DNA of 64,000 nucleotides, taken from an uncultured Bacillota bacterium. Its GTDB lineage: Bacteria > Bacillota_I > Bacilli_A > RFN20 > CAG-826. Positions 1 to 9,312 of this stretch are shown piece by piece (the stretch's first letter is position 1; each line of letters begins with the position of its first letter). The notes beneath the pieces are model-generated. The model searched no databases. It saw only the letters and a list, made by a program, of their open reading frames with translations, and was not told the origin of the DNA. The DNA lies in the NCBI GenBank assembly GCA_949299565.1, contig OX437086.1:476919-540918 (forward strand). The letters are read 5' to 3'. Both the position numbers and the translations under genes were made by a program.

Positions 1-102
1 GATTTTATTTTATGAAACGAAGAGTATCAAGGCGAGAATGTTTTTTGTTCTCTAATCTTCCTCTCTTTTTTGCGAGAATCGAAGGCTTTATCGTCTTTTA
101 AC

Positions 103-122
103 TATGATATGATTAAAAAACG
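103..122 (+). promoter_or_regulatory. Promoter -10 for the first gene, probably leaderless
   Basis: TATGAT at 108-113 (a second overlapping TATGAT at 103-108) ends 9 nt before the ATG at 123, and no purine-rich ribosome-binding site lies between them. The transcript would start at or 1-3 nt before the start codon. No convincing -35 is visible. Confidence 0.45.
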
Positions 123-1499
123 ATGAAGCCTGAAATCAAAAAGTTCATTGAAAGAACACGCAATAACGAAAAAGCTATTCTTGAAAGCAAAAACGTATAT
201 TGCCTCTTTTGCGGCTCAATAACTAACGCAAAAGAGGTGAGTAGTTGGCATCAAGAAAGGGAAGAAATGCAAGCTCTTTGCCCGCATTGTCATTTCCCGT
301 TAATTATCGGGGACAATGAGACGTTTCCGTCTTCTAAAGAAAAAGAAAATCTTCATCGCTATTTTCTTAGCGACGGTTTTGTTGAGAAACATCAAAAATT
401 TATTTATTCTCTCGCATGGCGTTTCATTAACGACAGAGATTTTATTGATAAGGAACTGCTGGAATTTCTCTTAGAGATTCTTTCCTCTTACAGTCAAAAG
501 CACTCCGATAGTGATTTGATGACGATTTATTGCAGCATTTTATCCAATGGAATTCCTTTTTTGATGAAACCGAGTTATCAAAGAGCTTATGAAGTTTTAA
601 AGAAGACGCCGCCATCTTTTTCTCGTTGGTATACTTCCTCCTACGTCTTAAGAGAAATCGCGAAGGACAAAAAGGAAAGAGAAGAGGCCTATTACGACGC
701 AACGTTAGCCAACGCGATTTCACCTCATGAATCCCGCTTTCTTTTAATTGACTATTTAAGAACCGGATTCGGCGTCCGTAAGCAGTCGAAAGACGCCTTC
801 GCTTTAGCGCGCTTTGGTTATGATGAACTCCGCTGGCAAAATAATTTGAACAGCAGCTATTTTTACTTTCTTGATTATTTTTATGCTGCTGAATTAGCGA
901 TTCTTCTTTTTGATTTTCCAAAATTTAAGGAGCTTTTTGCGAATATAATTTCGGAGAAATATCAACCTTTGCTTCCTTTGATATTTTTGTTAGAGGCGCA
1001 TTATCTTCATGACAATTATTTTGATGACACAGCACTTTTGTTTCCTCTTGTTAGGAGGCTGGAAAATGAACTTGAAAAGCGGAGCAGTTTAATTTTAGAG
1101 GGGAAAGAAATGACTTCCTCAGCTTCAAAGAGACGTTTCTATGATTCGAAATCATCATTTGTTGCTTCTTTCCTTACGAGCAGTCTATCTCCTTCTGTCA
1201 CTCCGTTAAATTTTTCGCTGCGTGATGTTAATTATGATGAAAACAAAGAAACCCTTTCTTTTTATTTCAAAAACACAATGGTCCACGGCTGGCTCGTGGA
1301 TCCTCTTCATTTTTTCGTCAGCGATAAACGCAATAAGAATTGGGTTTTTAAGGGCGTTAAATGTGTTAAACAAGGGCTGAAAGATCAGTTCAATCTTGTC
1401 CATTTCTACACTGATAGATGGGAATTTTTCCAGCGCGGTGAAGAAAATCAACGTGAGGAGCTTGTTCTAGAAGTCGATTGGAAGAGGGAACATAAATGA
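123..1499 (+). CDS. Zinc-ribbon protein of unknown function
   Basis: A 458-residue protein I do not recognise. The N-terminus carries a CxxC-x22-CxxC zinc ribbon (C27, C30, C53, C56). The middle (about 85-300) is rich in aromatic residues and predicted-helix character, with the look of TPR/Sel1-like repeats. The C-terminal 100 residues look like a beta-rich domain. There is no signal peptide or membrane segment, so it is probably cytosolic. Its stop overlaps the start of the following ABC transporter gene by 4 nt (ATGA), so the three genes form an operon and this protein may serve or regulate the exporter. The start at 123 follows a -10 box directly, with no Shine-Dalgarno. Confidence 0.7.
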   Translation: MKPEIKKFIERTRNNEKAILESKNVYCLFCGSITNAKEVSSWHQEREEMQALCPHCHFPLIIGDNETFPSSKEKENLHRYFLSDGFVEKHQKFIYSLAWRFINDRDFIDKELLEFLLEILSSYSQKHSDSDLMTIYCSILSNGIPFLMKPSYQRAYEVLKKTPPSFSRWYTSSYVLREIAKDKKEREEAYYDATLANAISPHESRFLLIDYLRTGFGVRKQSKDAFALARFGYDELRWQNNLNSSYFYFLDYFYAAELAILLFDFPKFKELFANIISEKYQPLLPLIFLLEAHYLHDNYFDDTALLFPLVRRLENELEKRSSLILEGKEMTSSASKRRFYDSKSSFVASFLTSSLSPSVTPLNFSLRDVNYDENKETLSFYFKNTMVHGWLVDPLHFFVSDKRNKNWVFKGVKCVKQGLKDQFNLVHFYTDRWEFFQRGEENQREELVLEVDWKREHK

Positions 1500-3220
1500 C
1501 TTCATTAACACCTCTAAAAAAATATCGTTTAAAAGTGATAGCCGCTCCGATTTTAAAACTTTTAGAAGTTGTTTTTGAATTGACGGTTCCCTTTTTAACA
1601 AAATATGTCGTTGATGTCGGCTTGAGAAATAGCGATTGGAACTTTGTCTTTATCATGATTGCTCTAATGCTAACTTTCTCGATTATGGGCTTTTTCTCAA
1701 CTCTTTTGGCGCAATATCTTTCTTCACGTGTCGCTTCCAGTTATTGCTATGATCTTCGCAAAATACTTTATCATCACCTTTTGTCTCTTTCCGATCGGCA
1801 GTTGGAGGGATATGGACGCAAAAAAGCTCTAACAATTCTTCAAAATGATGCTTTTTCTCTTCAAACAGGCGTCAATATGTTCATGCGATTGATTTTTAGA
1901 CCGCCGTTTTTGCTGCTTGGATCATCTATTTTGTCTTTTTTCCTCGATTGGCGAGCCGGTCTTATCGTTTTAGGCGTTGTGATTTTAACTTTTCTTGTCT
2001 TTTTCCTTGTAATTCTCGTCTCTCCAAAGCGTTATAACGCAATTCAAAGCGATCTTGACAATATTTCTGGGCAAGGAGCAGACATCCTTAGAGGAGCGCG
2101 TCCGATTCGTGCTTTTGATAAAGTTGATTTTGAAGAGGAGAAATTTTCTAAAAAGCTTAAATCCTATCGTCAAAAGAATATGGAACTCTCCCTTTTTAAC
2201 GCTTTGGTCAATCCGCTCAGTTTTTTCTTCGTCAATTTAGGCATTATTTTGGTGATGTATCTTTCTTCTTTTACTGATGGCGTCTTTGGCTTAACGAGTG
2301 GAGATATCGCCTCGCTTCTATCTTATTTAAGTTATATCTTGGCTGCTCAAACAATGTTTGGGCGTCTGATTGTTTCTTTAAACAAAGCGAACGCGAGCCG
2401 CAAAAGAATTGACGATTTCTTAAAGATCAATCCAGAGATCAAGAATAATTTAAATTCAATTTCCGTGATAAAAGCTGGACCGCAGGAACCATTGTTAAAG
2501 GTCGAACATCTTTCTTTCTCTTATGGCGGAGAGAAGAAGGCTCTTAATGATATTTCTTTCACGTTAAAACGCGGCGAAACGCTCGGTATCTTAGGAGGAA
2601 CAGGCAGTGGGAAAAGCACCCTTTTAAAGCTCATCGCGCGTTTGATTGCCGAACAAGAGGGAACAATTTCTTATAAAGGAGAGAAAATAAAGAATTTCGA
2701 TCTTCATGCTTATCGTCAAGATGTGGCTTTTCTTGCTCAAAGATCAGGACTGTTTTCTGGAACTATTCGCGAAAATCTCCTTTCGGTAGCGCCGAGTGCC
2801 AATGACGAAAAGCTTATAGAAGCGCTTAAAGCGGCGTTAGCTTGGCCTTTTGTTTCACAATATGAAGATGGCTTAGATCATCAAATCGTGGAAGGCGGCG
2901 CCAATTTATCTGGCGGACAGAAGCAGCGCCTTCTTTTGGCGCGTCTTTTTTTGAGGCAGTCTGACTTGTTACTGATCGATGATGCGACTTCTGCGCTCGA
3001 TTATCTTTCGGAGCAGAAGATTCGTCAGCATTTAGCCACTCTCGATTCTGGAAAGATTTTCGTTTCGCAGCGCGTGTCATTTCTTCAAGACTGCACGCAT
3101 ATCTTGATGCTTGAACATGGGGAAGTTTTAGGCTATGACACGCCGAAGCAACTGGAGAAGACGCTTCCTGCTTATCGAGAGTTAGTCGCGCTTCAAAAAA
3201 GCGGGAGGGCGATTGAATGA
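1496..3220 (+). CDS. ABC exporter half-transporter with degenerate ATPase site (LmrC/BmrC-like)
   Basis: A 574-residue ABC half-exporter: six-helix transmembrane domain (about 1-310) followed by a nucleotide-binding domain (about 335-574). Walker A GGTGSGKS lies near residue 367 and the signature LSGGQ near 470. Walker B reads LLLIDDATSALD, so the catalytic Glu is Asp. The switch-His segment reads SQRVS instead of the usual AHRLS. Both changes are those known for the degenerate subunit of heterodimeric exporters such as LmrCD and BmrCD. The next gene, overlapping by 4 nt, has the intact residues, so the two should pair to export drugs, lipids or peptides. Substrate cannot be told from sequence. 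Confidence 0.9.
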   Translation: MTSLTPLKKYRLKVIAAPILKLLEVVFELTVPFLTKYVVDVGLRNSDWNFVFIMIALMLTFSIMGFFSTLLAQYLSSRVASSYCYDLRKILYHHLLSLSDRQLEGYGRKKALTILQNDAFSLQTGVNMFMRLIFRPPFLLLGSSILSFFLDWRAGLIVLGVVILTFLVFFLVILVSPKRYNAIQSDLDNISGQGADILRGARPIRAFDKVDFEEEKFSKKLKSYRQKNMELSLFNALVNPLSFFFVNLGIILVMYLSSFTDGVFGLTSGDIASLLSYLSYILAAQTMFGRLIVSLNKANASRKRIDDFLKINPEIKNNLNSISVIKAGPQEPLLKVEHLSFSYGGEKKALNDISFTLKRGETLGILGGTGSGKSTLLKLIARLIAEQEGTISYKGEKIKNFDLHAYRQDVAFLAQRSGLFSGTIRENLLSVAPSANDEKLIEALKAALAWPFVSQYEDGLDHQIVEGGANLSGGQKQRLLLARLFLRQSDLLLIDDATSALDYLSEQKIRQHLATLDSGKIFVSQRVSFLQDCTHILMLEHGEVLGYDTPKQLEKTLPAYRELVALQKSGRAIE

Positions 3221-4944
3221 AGAAGATTAAAAGATATTTTCATTATCTCTCGGGCCATTATCTCTTATTTGTTGCCACGCTTTTCTCCTCGATTCTTTCA
3301 ACGCTTGCAAAACTTTTTATTCCGTTTTTGGCAGGGCAGGTTCTCAATGTTTTAATCGGAGAGATGAATCCAGTTTTTGATCTTTCGTTCTATTTCGTTC
3401 TTATGGCTGTTCTATTGATGATTGGGGCGATTTTCGGCTATTTATTTCAATATGGCACTTCTTTGCTTGGCCAAATTGTGATTGAAACAGCTAGAAAGCA
3501 AGTGGCTGCTTCCTATCTTCACTGTGATATCTCTTCCTTGGATCGAGAAAAGCAAGGCGATTTATTGACGCGCCTTGTTCAAGATGTTGAAAACGTTCAA
3601 ACGGGTTTAGTTACAGGCTTTTCAGCTTTATTTGAGGGAATTGTCACGATCGTTGTGACCTTGATTTTCATGTTTGTTCTTCATTGGCTATTAGCCTTGG
3701 CTGTTTTAATTTTGACGCCTTTATCGCTTTTTATTGCTCGTAAAATTTCGAAAGCCAATGCCCAAAATTTTAAAAAACAAGCGGAGACAAACGGCTTTTT
3801 AGTCAGCAATGTCAACGAGAGCCTTGCAAATATCAATTCTATTCAAGCGTATGATCTTGCTGCTTTAAAGGAAGATGAATTTGATAATTTGAATAAGAAT
3901 AATCGTGAAGCTGCTTTCAAGGCCAATTTTGCTTCTTCTTTGATCAATCCTTCAACGCGCCTCGTCAACGGGATTATCAATGTTGCGATAATTTTATTAG
4001 GCTCCCTACTGATTTTAAATCCGATTTCTTTAGGCGTCAGTTTCTTCTTGGGCGATTTAACTGCTTTCTTAAATTATGCGAACAACTACATGCAGCCGTT
4101 CAATGAAATCACTTCCGTCATTGCTGAAATCGATTATGCCTTAGCCTCTTTAAAACGCATTGAAGAGGCTACATCTTTAAAAAAAGATAACGATAAAGGG
4201 ACATTGCTTTTACGAGAGGAAGTGACGAAATTAGAGGCCAAAAATGTCAATTTTGCGTATGAAACGGGAAAACCAATTATCAGCGACTTCAATTTAGACA
4301 TTTGGAAAGGGCATCAAATCGCTTTGGTAGGGCCTACTGGCAGCGGCAAAACAACGATTGTCAATCTTGTGATGCGCTTTTACGATCCGCAAGAAGGGGC
4401 TTTCTTTTTCAACGAGAAGGAAGGGCAGAAAATCAAAAAGTCAGCCTTGCGTGCTCATTTGGGAATGGTTCTTCAAGACACATGGATTTTTGAAGGAACG
4501 GTCGCTGAAAATATTGCATATGGTTTGCCAAACGCAAAAACGGACGACGTTATTAAAGCCGCAAAAAAAGCGCAAGCCCACGAATTTATCATGCGTTTGC
4601 CGAAAGGCTATCAGACGCTTATCAACGATTCTTCAGGACTTTCCGCAGGCGAACGTCAGCTTTTAACCATCGCACGTGTCTTCTTATTGAATCCTGAAAT
4701 CATCATTTTGGATGAAGCCACTAGTAATATCGATATGCACACAGAAGCGCTTCTTACAAAATCGCTTCAAGAATTGACAAGAGGAAAGACATCAATCGTT
4801 ATCGCTCATCGCCTCAGCACGATTGTTGATGCGGATTTGATTGTCGTGCTGCGCGATGGAAAAATCGTGGAAACCGGCAATCACCGAGAACTTATAGAGA
4901 AAAAGGGATTTTACGCCTCTTTATATGGCGCACAATTCAATTAG
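3217..4944 (+). CDS. ABC exporter half-transporter with canonical ATPase site (LmrD/BmrD-like)
   Basis: A 575-residue ABC half-exporter, partner of the preceding gene, which it overlaps by 4 nt (ATGA). N-terminal transmembrane domain with about six helices, then a nucleotide-binding domain with Walker A GPTGSGKT near residue 371, a signature altered to LSAGE near 474, Walker B IIILDEATS with the catalytic Glu, and switch His in IAHRLST. The variant signature would face the degenerate site of the partner, while the partner's LSGGQ would complete the working site here, as in known asymmetric exporters. A terminator hairpin follows directly. Confidence 0.92.
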   Translation: MKKIKRYFHYLSGHYLLFVATLFSSILSTLAKLFIPFLAGQVLNVLIGEMNPVFDLSFYFVLMAVLLMIGAIFGYLFQYGTSLLGQIVIETARKQVAASYLHCDISSLDREKQGDLLTRLVQDVENVQTGLVTGFSALFEGIVTIVVTLIFMFVLHWLLALAVLILTPLSLFIARKISKANAQNFKKQAETNGFLVSNVNESLANINSIQAYDLAALKEDEFDNLNKNNREAAFKANFASSLINPSTRLVNGIINVAIILLGSLLILNPISLGVSFFLGDLTAFLNYANNYMQPFNEITSVIAEIDYALASLKRIEEATSLKKDNDKGTLLLREEVTKLEAKNVNFAYETGKPIISDFNLDIWKGHQIALVGPTGSGKTTIVNLVMRFYDPQEGAFFFNEKEGQKIKKSALRAHLGMVLQDTWIFEGTVAENIAYGLPNAKTDDVIKAAKKAQAHEFIMRLPKGYQTLINDSSGLSAGERQLLTIARVFLLNPEIIILDEATSNIDMHTEALLTKSLQELTRGKTSIVIAHRLSTIVDADLIVVLRDGKIVETGNHRELIEKKGFYASLYGAQFN

Positions 4945-4952
4945 CCATCAAA

Positions 4953-4980
4953 AAAGACCTCGCTAGGAGGTCTTTGATTT
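4953..4980. terminator. Bidirectional rho-independent terminator
   Basis: Nine-bp stem AAAGACCTC / GAGGTCTTT (4953-4961 and 4967-4975) with a 5-nt loop. It is T-rich on the plus side and A-rich on the 5' side, so it can end both the ABC operon and the convergent gene at 4991-5488. Confidence 0.75.
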
Positions 4981-4990
4981 AAAGATGATT

Positions 4991-5488
4991 TTAATGGGCT
5001 TTTTTAATGCCGGTTTTCCGCACTTCGCCTTCATTATTGTGAATTAAGAGGGTTAGAAGAGCCAAAGCGGTGCCTAAGAAAGCGAAGACGGCTGTCGCAA
5101 TCGAACCAGCTCCAACGCTTGTAAAACCGGTCGTGCTTAAGTCGATGCCGTTAGCCATTTCGTAGAACATCGGCGAGAGCAAGAATAAAACGCCGGACAC
5201 TAAACTGACCACACCTAAACCGACGGCAAGAGGCTTTCCTTTTTCGCTTTTAAAGAAGAACGTGAAGAGGGAACCCAAGAACACAAGAATTAAAAGCACG
5301 AAGGCAATAATCAGCGGCCAAACATAGTTATAGCCCGAGTTGGCATCCGGGAAACAGATGGTGAAGAGATTTCCACGCACTGAACCGCCATCTTCATTAA
5401 AGGCGGTGGCAAACATGCAAAAAATGGCAATTAAGGCACATAGACCTTCCAAGATGGTGATGATACGAATGGAGTTATTCTTTTTCAT
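4991..5488 (-). CDS. Four-helix integral membrane protein, unknown function
   Basis: A 165-residue protein with four hydrophobic segments (about 10-30, 50-78, 88-110, 122-150) and a basic C-terminus. I recognise no family motif. A purine-rich AGGAAG lies 9-10 nt upstream of the ATG at 5488, supporting the start. It stands alone between a terminator and the MFS gene; a short intergenic gap (5489-5585) separates it from that gene. Confidence 0.65.
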   Translation of the reverse strand: MKKNNSIRIITILEGLCALIAIFCMFATAFNEDGGSVRGNLFTICFPDANSGYNYVWPLIIAFVLLILVFLGSLFTFFFKSEKGKPLAVGLGVVSLVSGVLFLLSPMFYEMANGIDLSTTGFTSVGAGSIATAVFAFLGTALALLTLLIHNNEGEVRKTGIKKAH

Positions 5489-5585
5489 GTACTTTACTTC
5501 CTAAATGATACGCATACAAAAATATACTTTTTCAGTTTGAATCTAGCAATAGGAGGTTCTTCCTTTAGGAAGGTTTTTTCGATTT

Positions 5586-6980
5586 TTAAGCTCTTTTTCT
5601 TAAATCTTTCCCTTCTTTCTTTGAAATGGAAAAGAGGAAGTAAAGAGGAATAAGCGATAAAAGCATGAAGATTAAAGAAACTAAGAACATGTCTTTAGTT
5701 GGAGCAAGACCTGTTCCCGTTTCTCCTTCGTAGGAAAGACCGGTGAAGGAGAAAACTAGATTCGAGACGTTAGAACCGACAATCATCGGAATCATCACGA
5801 CAAAGATCATCCTCACTCCTTGAAATAAACCAGTCTCGTTAACGGGCGTCTCGTCGCGCAATGTCGCGCCTAAAACGGCGGTTCCGATCAGATACCCGCT
5901 CATCATTAGAAGTCCTGCGATTGTCACAAGAACAGGATCGCTTGCAAAGTACATCAACAAATAGCCAATTAAGGACGATAAGAGCGCTGGAATTAAAAAC
6001 CATAAGCGTCCGACCTTGTCCATAAAAAGACCTACAACGATTGTGATGATAGAAGCCCCAACTAGAGCGACTAATAAGCAGATGTAGAAAAGGTAAATTT
6101 GTTCGCCAGAGAAACCTAATCCGCCATTGGCCGGACTATTTTGAAAATAAACCATGTAATAGGGGAGAAAAGCGTCAATCGCGGTATTAAAAATCATAAA
6201 TGTCAGAAGTGCGATATAGAAACGTCGATTGTTTTTTATGACTGTTGGGCGGAAGCCGTAAAGCAAAGAAGAAAAATAACGTCTCTCACGATTCGGCTTA
6301 ATCTGGTCTTTAGGCAAAAGGAAGAATGAAAGAATTCCGGTCAAAAGAACGAAAAGCCCGAAAACCAAGAAGAAGAGGAACCAAGGTTCAGCGAGGATTT
6401 TCGCGCTTTCTTCAAGCGAGAGATCGCTTCCGTTTTCACCAAGCGTTGCACTGGCTCCGAAAACCATCAAGGCACCAGTCATCAAAATGTTGGCGAGAAG
6501 CGGGAGCGTTGAAAGAATGCTTTCCACTTTTCCGCGGTTTTCAGGAACAGTGATGTCGGTCACGTAGGCGTTGAAGCAAGCGTCATTCGCAGTGCTTCCA
6601 AAAAATGTCATCACGCAGTCACAAATGACCATGCAAACGCCGACCATCAAAGAGGCGTTCCAAAAAGGAAAAGCGTTTTTCATGTTTTCGTAGGAACATA
6701 ATCCGAAAAGAATTACTGATAGCCCCCAAAGACAATAACCGCCAGTAATAAAAATTTTACGTTTGCCGAGGCGATCTGATAATGCGCCCATGAAAAATGT
6801 TGTAACCGTTGCGGCAATTGCGCTCGCGGTCGTCATCCAATTGATGTAGGAACTATCTTGCGTTTGCGAAAATACCCAAAGATTAATTTGTCCATTTTCA
6901 ATCGCCCACGCCAATTGTCCGGCAAGGCCGACTAAAAGAAGCCCGAGCCAATCGTTCCAACGGAGGTGTGAACTTTTCAT
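5586..6980 (-). CDS. MFS transporter
   Basis: A 464-residue protein with about twelve transmembrane helices and the major-facilitator loop 2-3 motif (GALSDRLGKRK, about residues 64-74). The N-terminal helix includes an ENGQINLW segment resembling the sugar-transporting SLC45/GPH-type carriers, so a sugar or glycoside substrate is possible, but this is a weak guess. The ATG at 6980 is preceded by TATAAT ending 6 nt upstream with no Shine-Dalgarno, which suggests a leaderless transcript starting inside the end of rdgB. Confidence 0.8.
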   Translation of the reverse strand: MKSSHLRWNDWLGLLLVGLAGQLAWAIENGQINLWVFSQTQDSSYINWMTTASAIAATVTTFFMGALSDRLGKRKIFITGGYCLWGLSVILFGLCSYENMKNAFPFWNASLMVGVCMVICDCVMTFFGSTANDACFNAYVTDITVPENRGKVESILSTLPLLANILMTGALMVFGASATLGENGSDLSLEESAKILAEPWFLFFLVFGLFVLLTGILSFFLLPKDQIKPNRERRYFSSLLYGFRPTVIKNNRRFYIALLTFMIFNTAIDAFLPYYMVYFQNSPANGGLGFSGEQIYLFYICLLVALVGASIITIVVGLFMDKVGRLWFLIPALLSSLIGYLLMYFASDPVLVTIAGLLMMSGYLIGTAVLGATLRDETPVNETGLFQGVRMIFVVMIPMIVGSNVSNLVFSFTGLSYEGETGTGLAPTKDMFLVSLIFMLLSLIPLYFLFSISKKEGKDLRKRA

Positions 6981-6986
6981 ATTCTA

Positions 6987-6992
6987 ATTATA
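6987..6992 (-). promoter_or_regulatory. -10 box of the MFS gene, probably leaderless
   Basis: On the minus strand TATAAT is followed by six bases and then the ATG at 6980. There is no ribosome-binding site between. The box lies just upstream of the last codons of rdgB. No good -35 was seen. Confidence 0.45.
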
Positions 6993-6994
6993 TT

Positions 6995-7588
6995 CTAAAT
7001 TGCAAAGTAAAGGATGAGTTGATCAATAGCTTTTCGGCGATGCGATATAGCGTCTTTTTCTTCTTTCTTCGCTAGACCCCAGTCCAAATCCTTCTCGTAA
7101 CTATGGAAGATAGGATCGTAACCAAAACCATAATCGCCTTTTGGCTCTTCAAGAATGTAACCAAAAGCTACACCTCTAAAAAAGAGCGGTTTTTGGCTAT
7201 TGGGATCCAAAAGACAGATGACAGAAACAAAACGAGCCTCGCGATTCTTTTGATTTTCAAGACGCCTTATAAGTTCAAGTTGAGCATCGTGATAACTTTT
7301 AAATGTTGAAGCAAAACGCGCGCTATGAAGACCGGGGAAACTATTGAGCGCAGCGATTTCTAGTCCTGAGTCATCGGCAATAACAGGATATTTAACGTAT
7401 TTTTGCAGCGATTTAGCTTTGATATAAGCGTTTTCTTCATACGTTGATCCGTCCTCTTTCGGCTCGTCTTTTTCTAAATTTAAATCATTTTCGCCGTATA
7501 TTGTAAAACCGTGCGGAACCATAATTTCCCGGAATTCTTCTAATTTATGTTTATTGTGGGTCGCTAAAACAATTACTTTATTGAACAT
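6995..7588 (-). CDS. rdgB: XTP/dITP pyrophosphatase (RdgB/HAM1 family)
   Basis: Hydrolyses non-canonical purine triphosphates (XTP, ITP, dITP) to monophosphates, keeping them out of DNA and RNA. Family signatures seen: N-terminal LATHNKHKLEEF, the central ADDSGLEI metal/substrate motif, the SARFAS segment, and the C-terminal GYGFGYDPIF and SHRRKAI motifs. The open frame extends to 7669, but the added N-terminus has no family match. ATG 7588 (or its neighbour 7591) gives 197-198 residues, the normal length. A TAAAAT box ends a few nt upstream, so the mRNA may be leaderless. Confidence 0.9.
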   Translation of the reverse strand: MFNKVIVLATHNKHKLEEFREIMVPHGFTIYGENDLNLEKDEPKEDGSTYEENAYIKAKSLQKYVKYPVIADDSGLEIAALNSFPGLHSARFASTFKSYHDAQLELIRRLENQKNREARFVSVICLLDPNSQKPLFFRGVAFGYILEEPKGDYGFGYDPIFHSYEKDLDWGLAKKEEKDAISHRRKAIDQLILYFAI

Positions 7589-7731
7589 CATCCAAATTTT
7601 AATAAAGATTTTAAACGAGAACAAACAGTATTCACGTCTGATTAACTTATAAGGCGTCCTATGTTTCAACTATTCTTTCTTATTTTTATTTTAGGCAGTG
7701 GAATTTATAATAATAAAAAAGGAGAAGATAA

Positions 7732-8667
7732 ATGAGCAATCGCATGTTCCCTCTGCTTGTCTTGATAAGCAGCGCTTTTTTGATCAGTTGTTCAGAAGGA
7801 GGCGAAACAGCGTCGTCTTTTTTATCTTCTGATGACGATAGTTCTAGTTCGATTATGGTTTCGTCTTCCTCGTCTTCAAGCGATAAGATATGGGAAGAAG
7901 TGGCATCTGATGGAGATGTTAAAATTATTGACGTTCCCTCTGAAGTTGTTATTGGGGCAGCTAATTATTATCGAGTTGATTTAGCGTTTACCAGAACAAT
8001 CTACAATTCTGAGGCAATTTTTGCTGTTTCAGATTCGAGTGTTTTGCCATTAGAGGCTCTTGAATATCATGATGAAGGAGACGGGAGTCTCGATACATCT
8101 GGTTATGTTTCCATAGATGCAACAAAGTTGAAAAGCAGTGGCTCAGTTTTTCTTGAAATAGAGATATCTTCGCCCAACAATTCTTCTTTAGGCGGAATTG
8201 TAGTTTGTGAACTTTCAATTGTTGAAACCCCTAATGTTACTTATTGGGATGAAACCATTGAATTCACAGGAACCAGCGCCTTCAGTAAAATTGTCCTTCA
8301 ACCACAATATAAAGTTATTGCACAATTTACTGATAATGATCACGTTGTTGGTGTTGAAACCCCTAATCGTCTAGAAGAAGAAAATAAAACTTATGGGTGG
8401 TTTGAAAGAGAAATTACTCCTCTATTAGAAGGTGAAGACACTGTCTCTATTACATTTAAATACGCTGTCGGTCACAATTGGACGTTGCGGGTTTATATTG
8501 AGAATGAAGATGGGAAGGCGGTTAATTGGTATACAATTTCCGACACTGTTAGTCACGGTTCATCTCAAAGCGGTTTTAATGAGTATGACAAAGAAGACGC
8601 AAGCTTGACGTTTGTTGATCCAAATTTTACGCTTGAGCTCACGATTACTGATAAAACGTACTCATAA
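7732..8667 (+). CDS. Ser/Asp-rich surface lipoprotein, unknown function
   Basis: A 311-residue protein with a short lipoprotein signal peptide ending in LISC (Cys20), followed by a low-complexity Ser/Asp linker (about 28-52) typical of surface lipoproteins in this group. The rest is beta-rich with no cysteine pair or catalytic motif I recognise; the segments around 55-165 and 170-300 may be two Ig-like domains. A good Shine-Dalgarno (AAGGAG) lies 7 nt before the ATG. Predicted to be anchored to the outer face of the membrane. It is a single gene followed by minus-strand tRNAs. Confidence 0.75.
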   Translation: MSNRMFPLLVLISSAFLISCSEGGETASSFLSSDDDSSSSIMVSSSSSSSDKIWEEVASDGDVKIIDVPSEVVIGAANYYRVDLAFTRTIYNSEAIFAVSDSSVLPLEALEYHDEGDGSLDTSGYVSIDATKLKSSGSVFLEIEISSPNNSSLGGIVVCELSIVETPNVTYWDETIEFTGTSAFSKIVLQPQYKVIAQFTDNDHVVGVETPNRLEEENKTYGWFEREITPLLEGEDTVSITFKYAVGHNWTLRVYIENEDGKAVNWYTISDTVSHGSSQSGFNEYDKEDASLTFVDPNFTLELTITDKTYS

Positions 8668-8707
8668 TAATTAAACAAACAAGATTTTATGTCTCTCAAA
8701 TTTTATA

Positions 8708-8757
8708 ATAAAAATTCCCTTCGAATTGACCAATTCAACGGTTTCATTCTAGGGAAC
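8708..8757 (-). terminator. Terminator of the tRNA-Asp/tRNA-Gly transcript
   Basis: Read on the minus strand: TTCCCT (8756-8751) pairs with AGGGAA (8720-8715) around an inner GAATT/AATTC hairpin, followed by TTTTTATTAT. This is a good rho-independent terminator directly downstream of the two minus-strand tRNA genes. Confidence 0.65.
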
Positions 8758-8771
8758 ATATTCACAAAACA

Positions 8772-8845
8772 TGGAGCAGACGACGGGAATCGAACCCGCA
8801 TAGTCAGCTTGGAAGGCTGATGTTCTACCACTGAACTACGTCTGC
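8772..8845 (-). tRNA. tRNA-Gly (anticodon TCC)
   Basis: 74 nt with encoded CCA. Acceptor stem GCAGACG / CGTCTGC, T-arm GGGTTCGATTCCC, anticodon stem-loop CAGCCTTCCAAGCTG giving anticodon TCC (reads GGA/GGG). It lies 4 nt after tRNA-Asp on the same strand. Confidence 0.97.
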
Positions 8846-8849
8846 AGCT

Positions 8850-8926
8850 TGGCGGATCATACGGGATTCGAACCCGTGGTCTCCTCCGTGACAGGGAGGC
8901 ATGTTAGGCCGCTACACCAATGATCC
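8850..8926 (-). tRNA. tRNA-Asp (anticodon GTC)
   Basis: 77 nt with encoded CCA. Acceptor GGATCAT / ATGATCC, discriminator G, anticodon stem-loop CTCCCTGTCACGGAG with GTC, T-arm CGGGTTCGAATCCCG. It lies 52 nt downstream of the thioredoxin gene and is probably cotranscribed with tRNA-Gly. Confidence 0.97.
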
Positions 8927-8978
8927 AAGTGCAAGCGGGCATTATCATAAACCCGCAAAGCCGTTCTGGGAAGAGATT

Positions 8979-9287
8979 TTAGAGATTAACAAAATTTAAA
9001 AGTGATGGGTATGGGCGATAACCAGCCTGCTGTCTGACTTTTTCCCCCTTTTCAAAATAGACGAGAGTTGGGACAGAAAAGACTTCATAAAGCGCGGCTA
9101 ATTCTGGTGATTTGTCAACATCAACGGCAATGACTTCAATTTCCGGATGTTCTTCTGCTAACTGTTCCACTAATGGCGTCAGCATTTTGCAAGGACCACA
9201 CCACGTCGCATGAAAATCAAGCAAGAGGCGGGGACTGTTGCTGATGAGGGAAAGCACTTCGTTTTTATCGCTTAAATGTTTAACCAT
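8979..9287 (-). CDS. trxA: Thioredoxin
   Basis: A 102-residue single-domain thioredoxin with the redox motif WCGPC (Cys30, Cys33), the conserved cis-Pro segment SVPTLVYF and the buried Asp24. It reduces disulfides of cytosolic proteins with electrons from thioredoxin reductase; no reductase gene lies in the window. A Shine-Dalgarno-like AGGAGG is present just upstream of the ATG at 9287. It reads toward the two tRNA genes. Confidence 0.93.
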   Translation of the reverse strand: MVKHLSDKNEVLSLISNSPRLLLDFHATWCGPCKMLTPLVEQLAEEHPEIEVIAVDVDKSPELAALYEVFSVPTLVYFEKGEKVRQQAGYRPYPSLLNFVNL

Positions 9288-9312
9288 AATTTATTTCCTC
9301 CTTGTGTTGAAG

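Noticed and set aside
442-921. 159-codon minus-strand ORF
   Set aside because: It lies wholly inside the zinc-ribbon gene, has a basic, Ser/Arg-rich composition without domain signals, and no ribosome-binding site.
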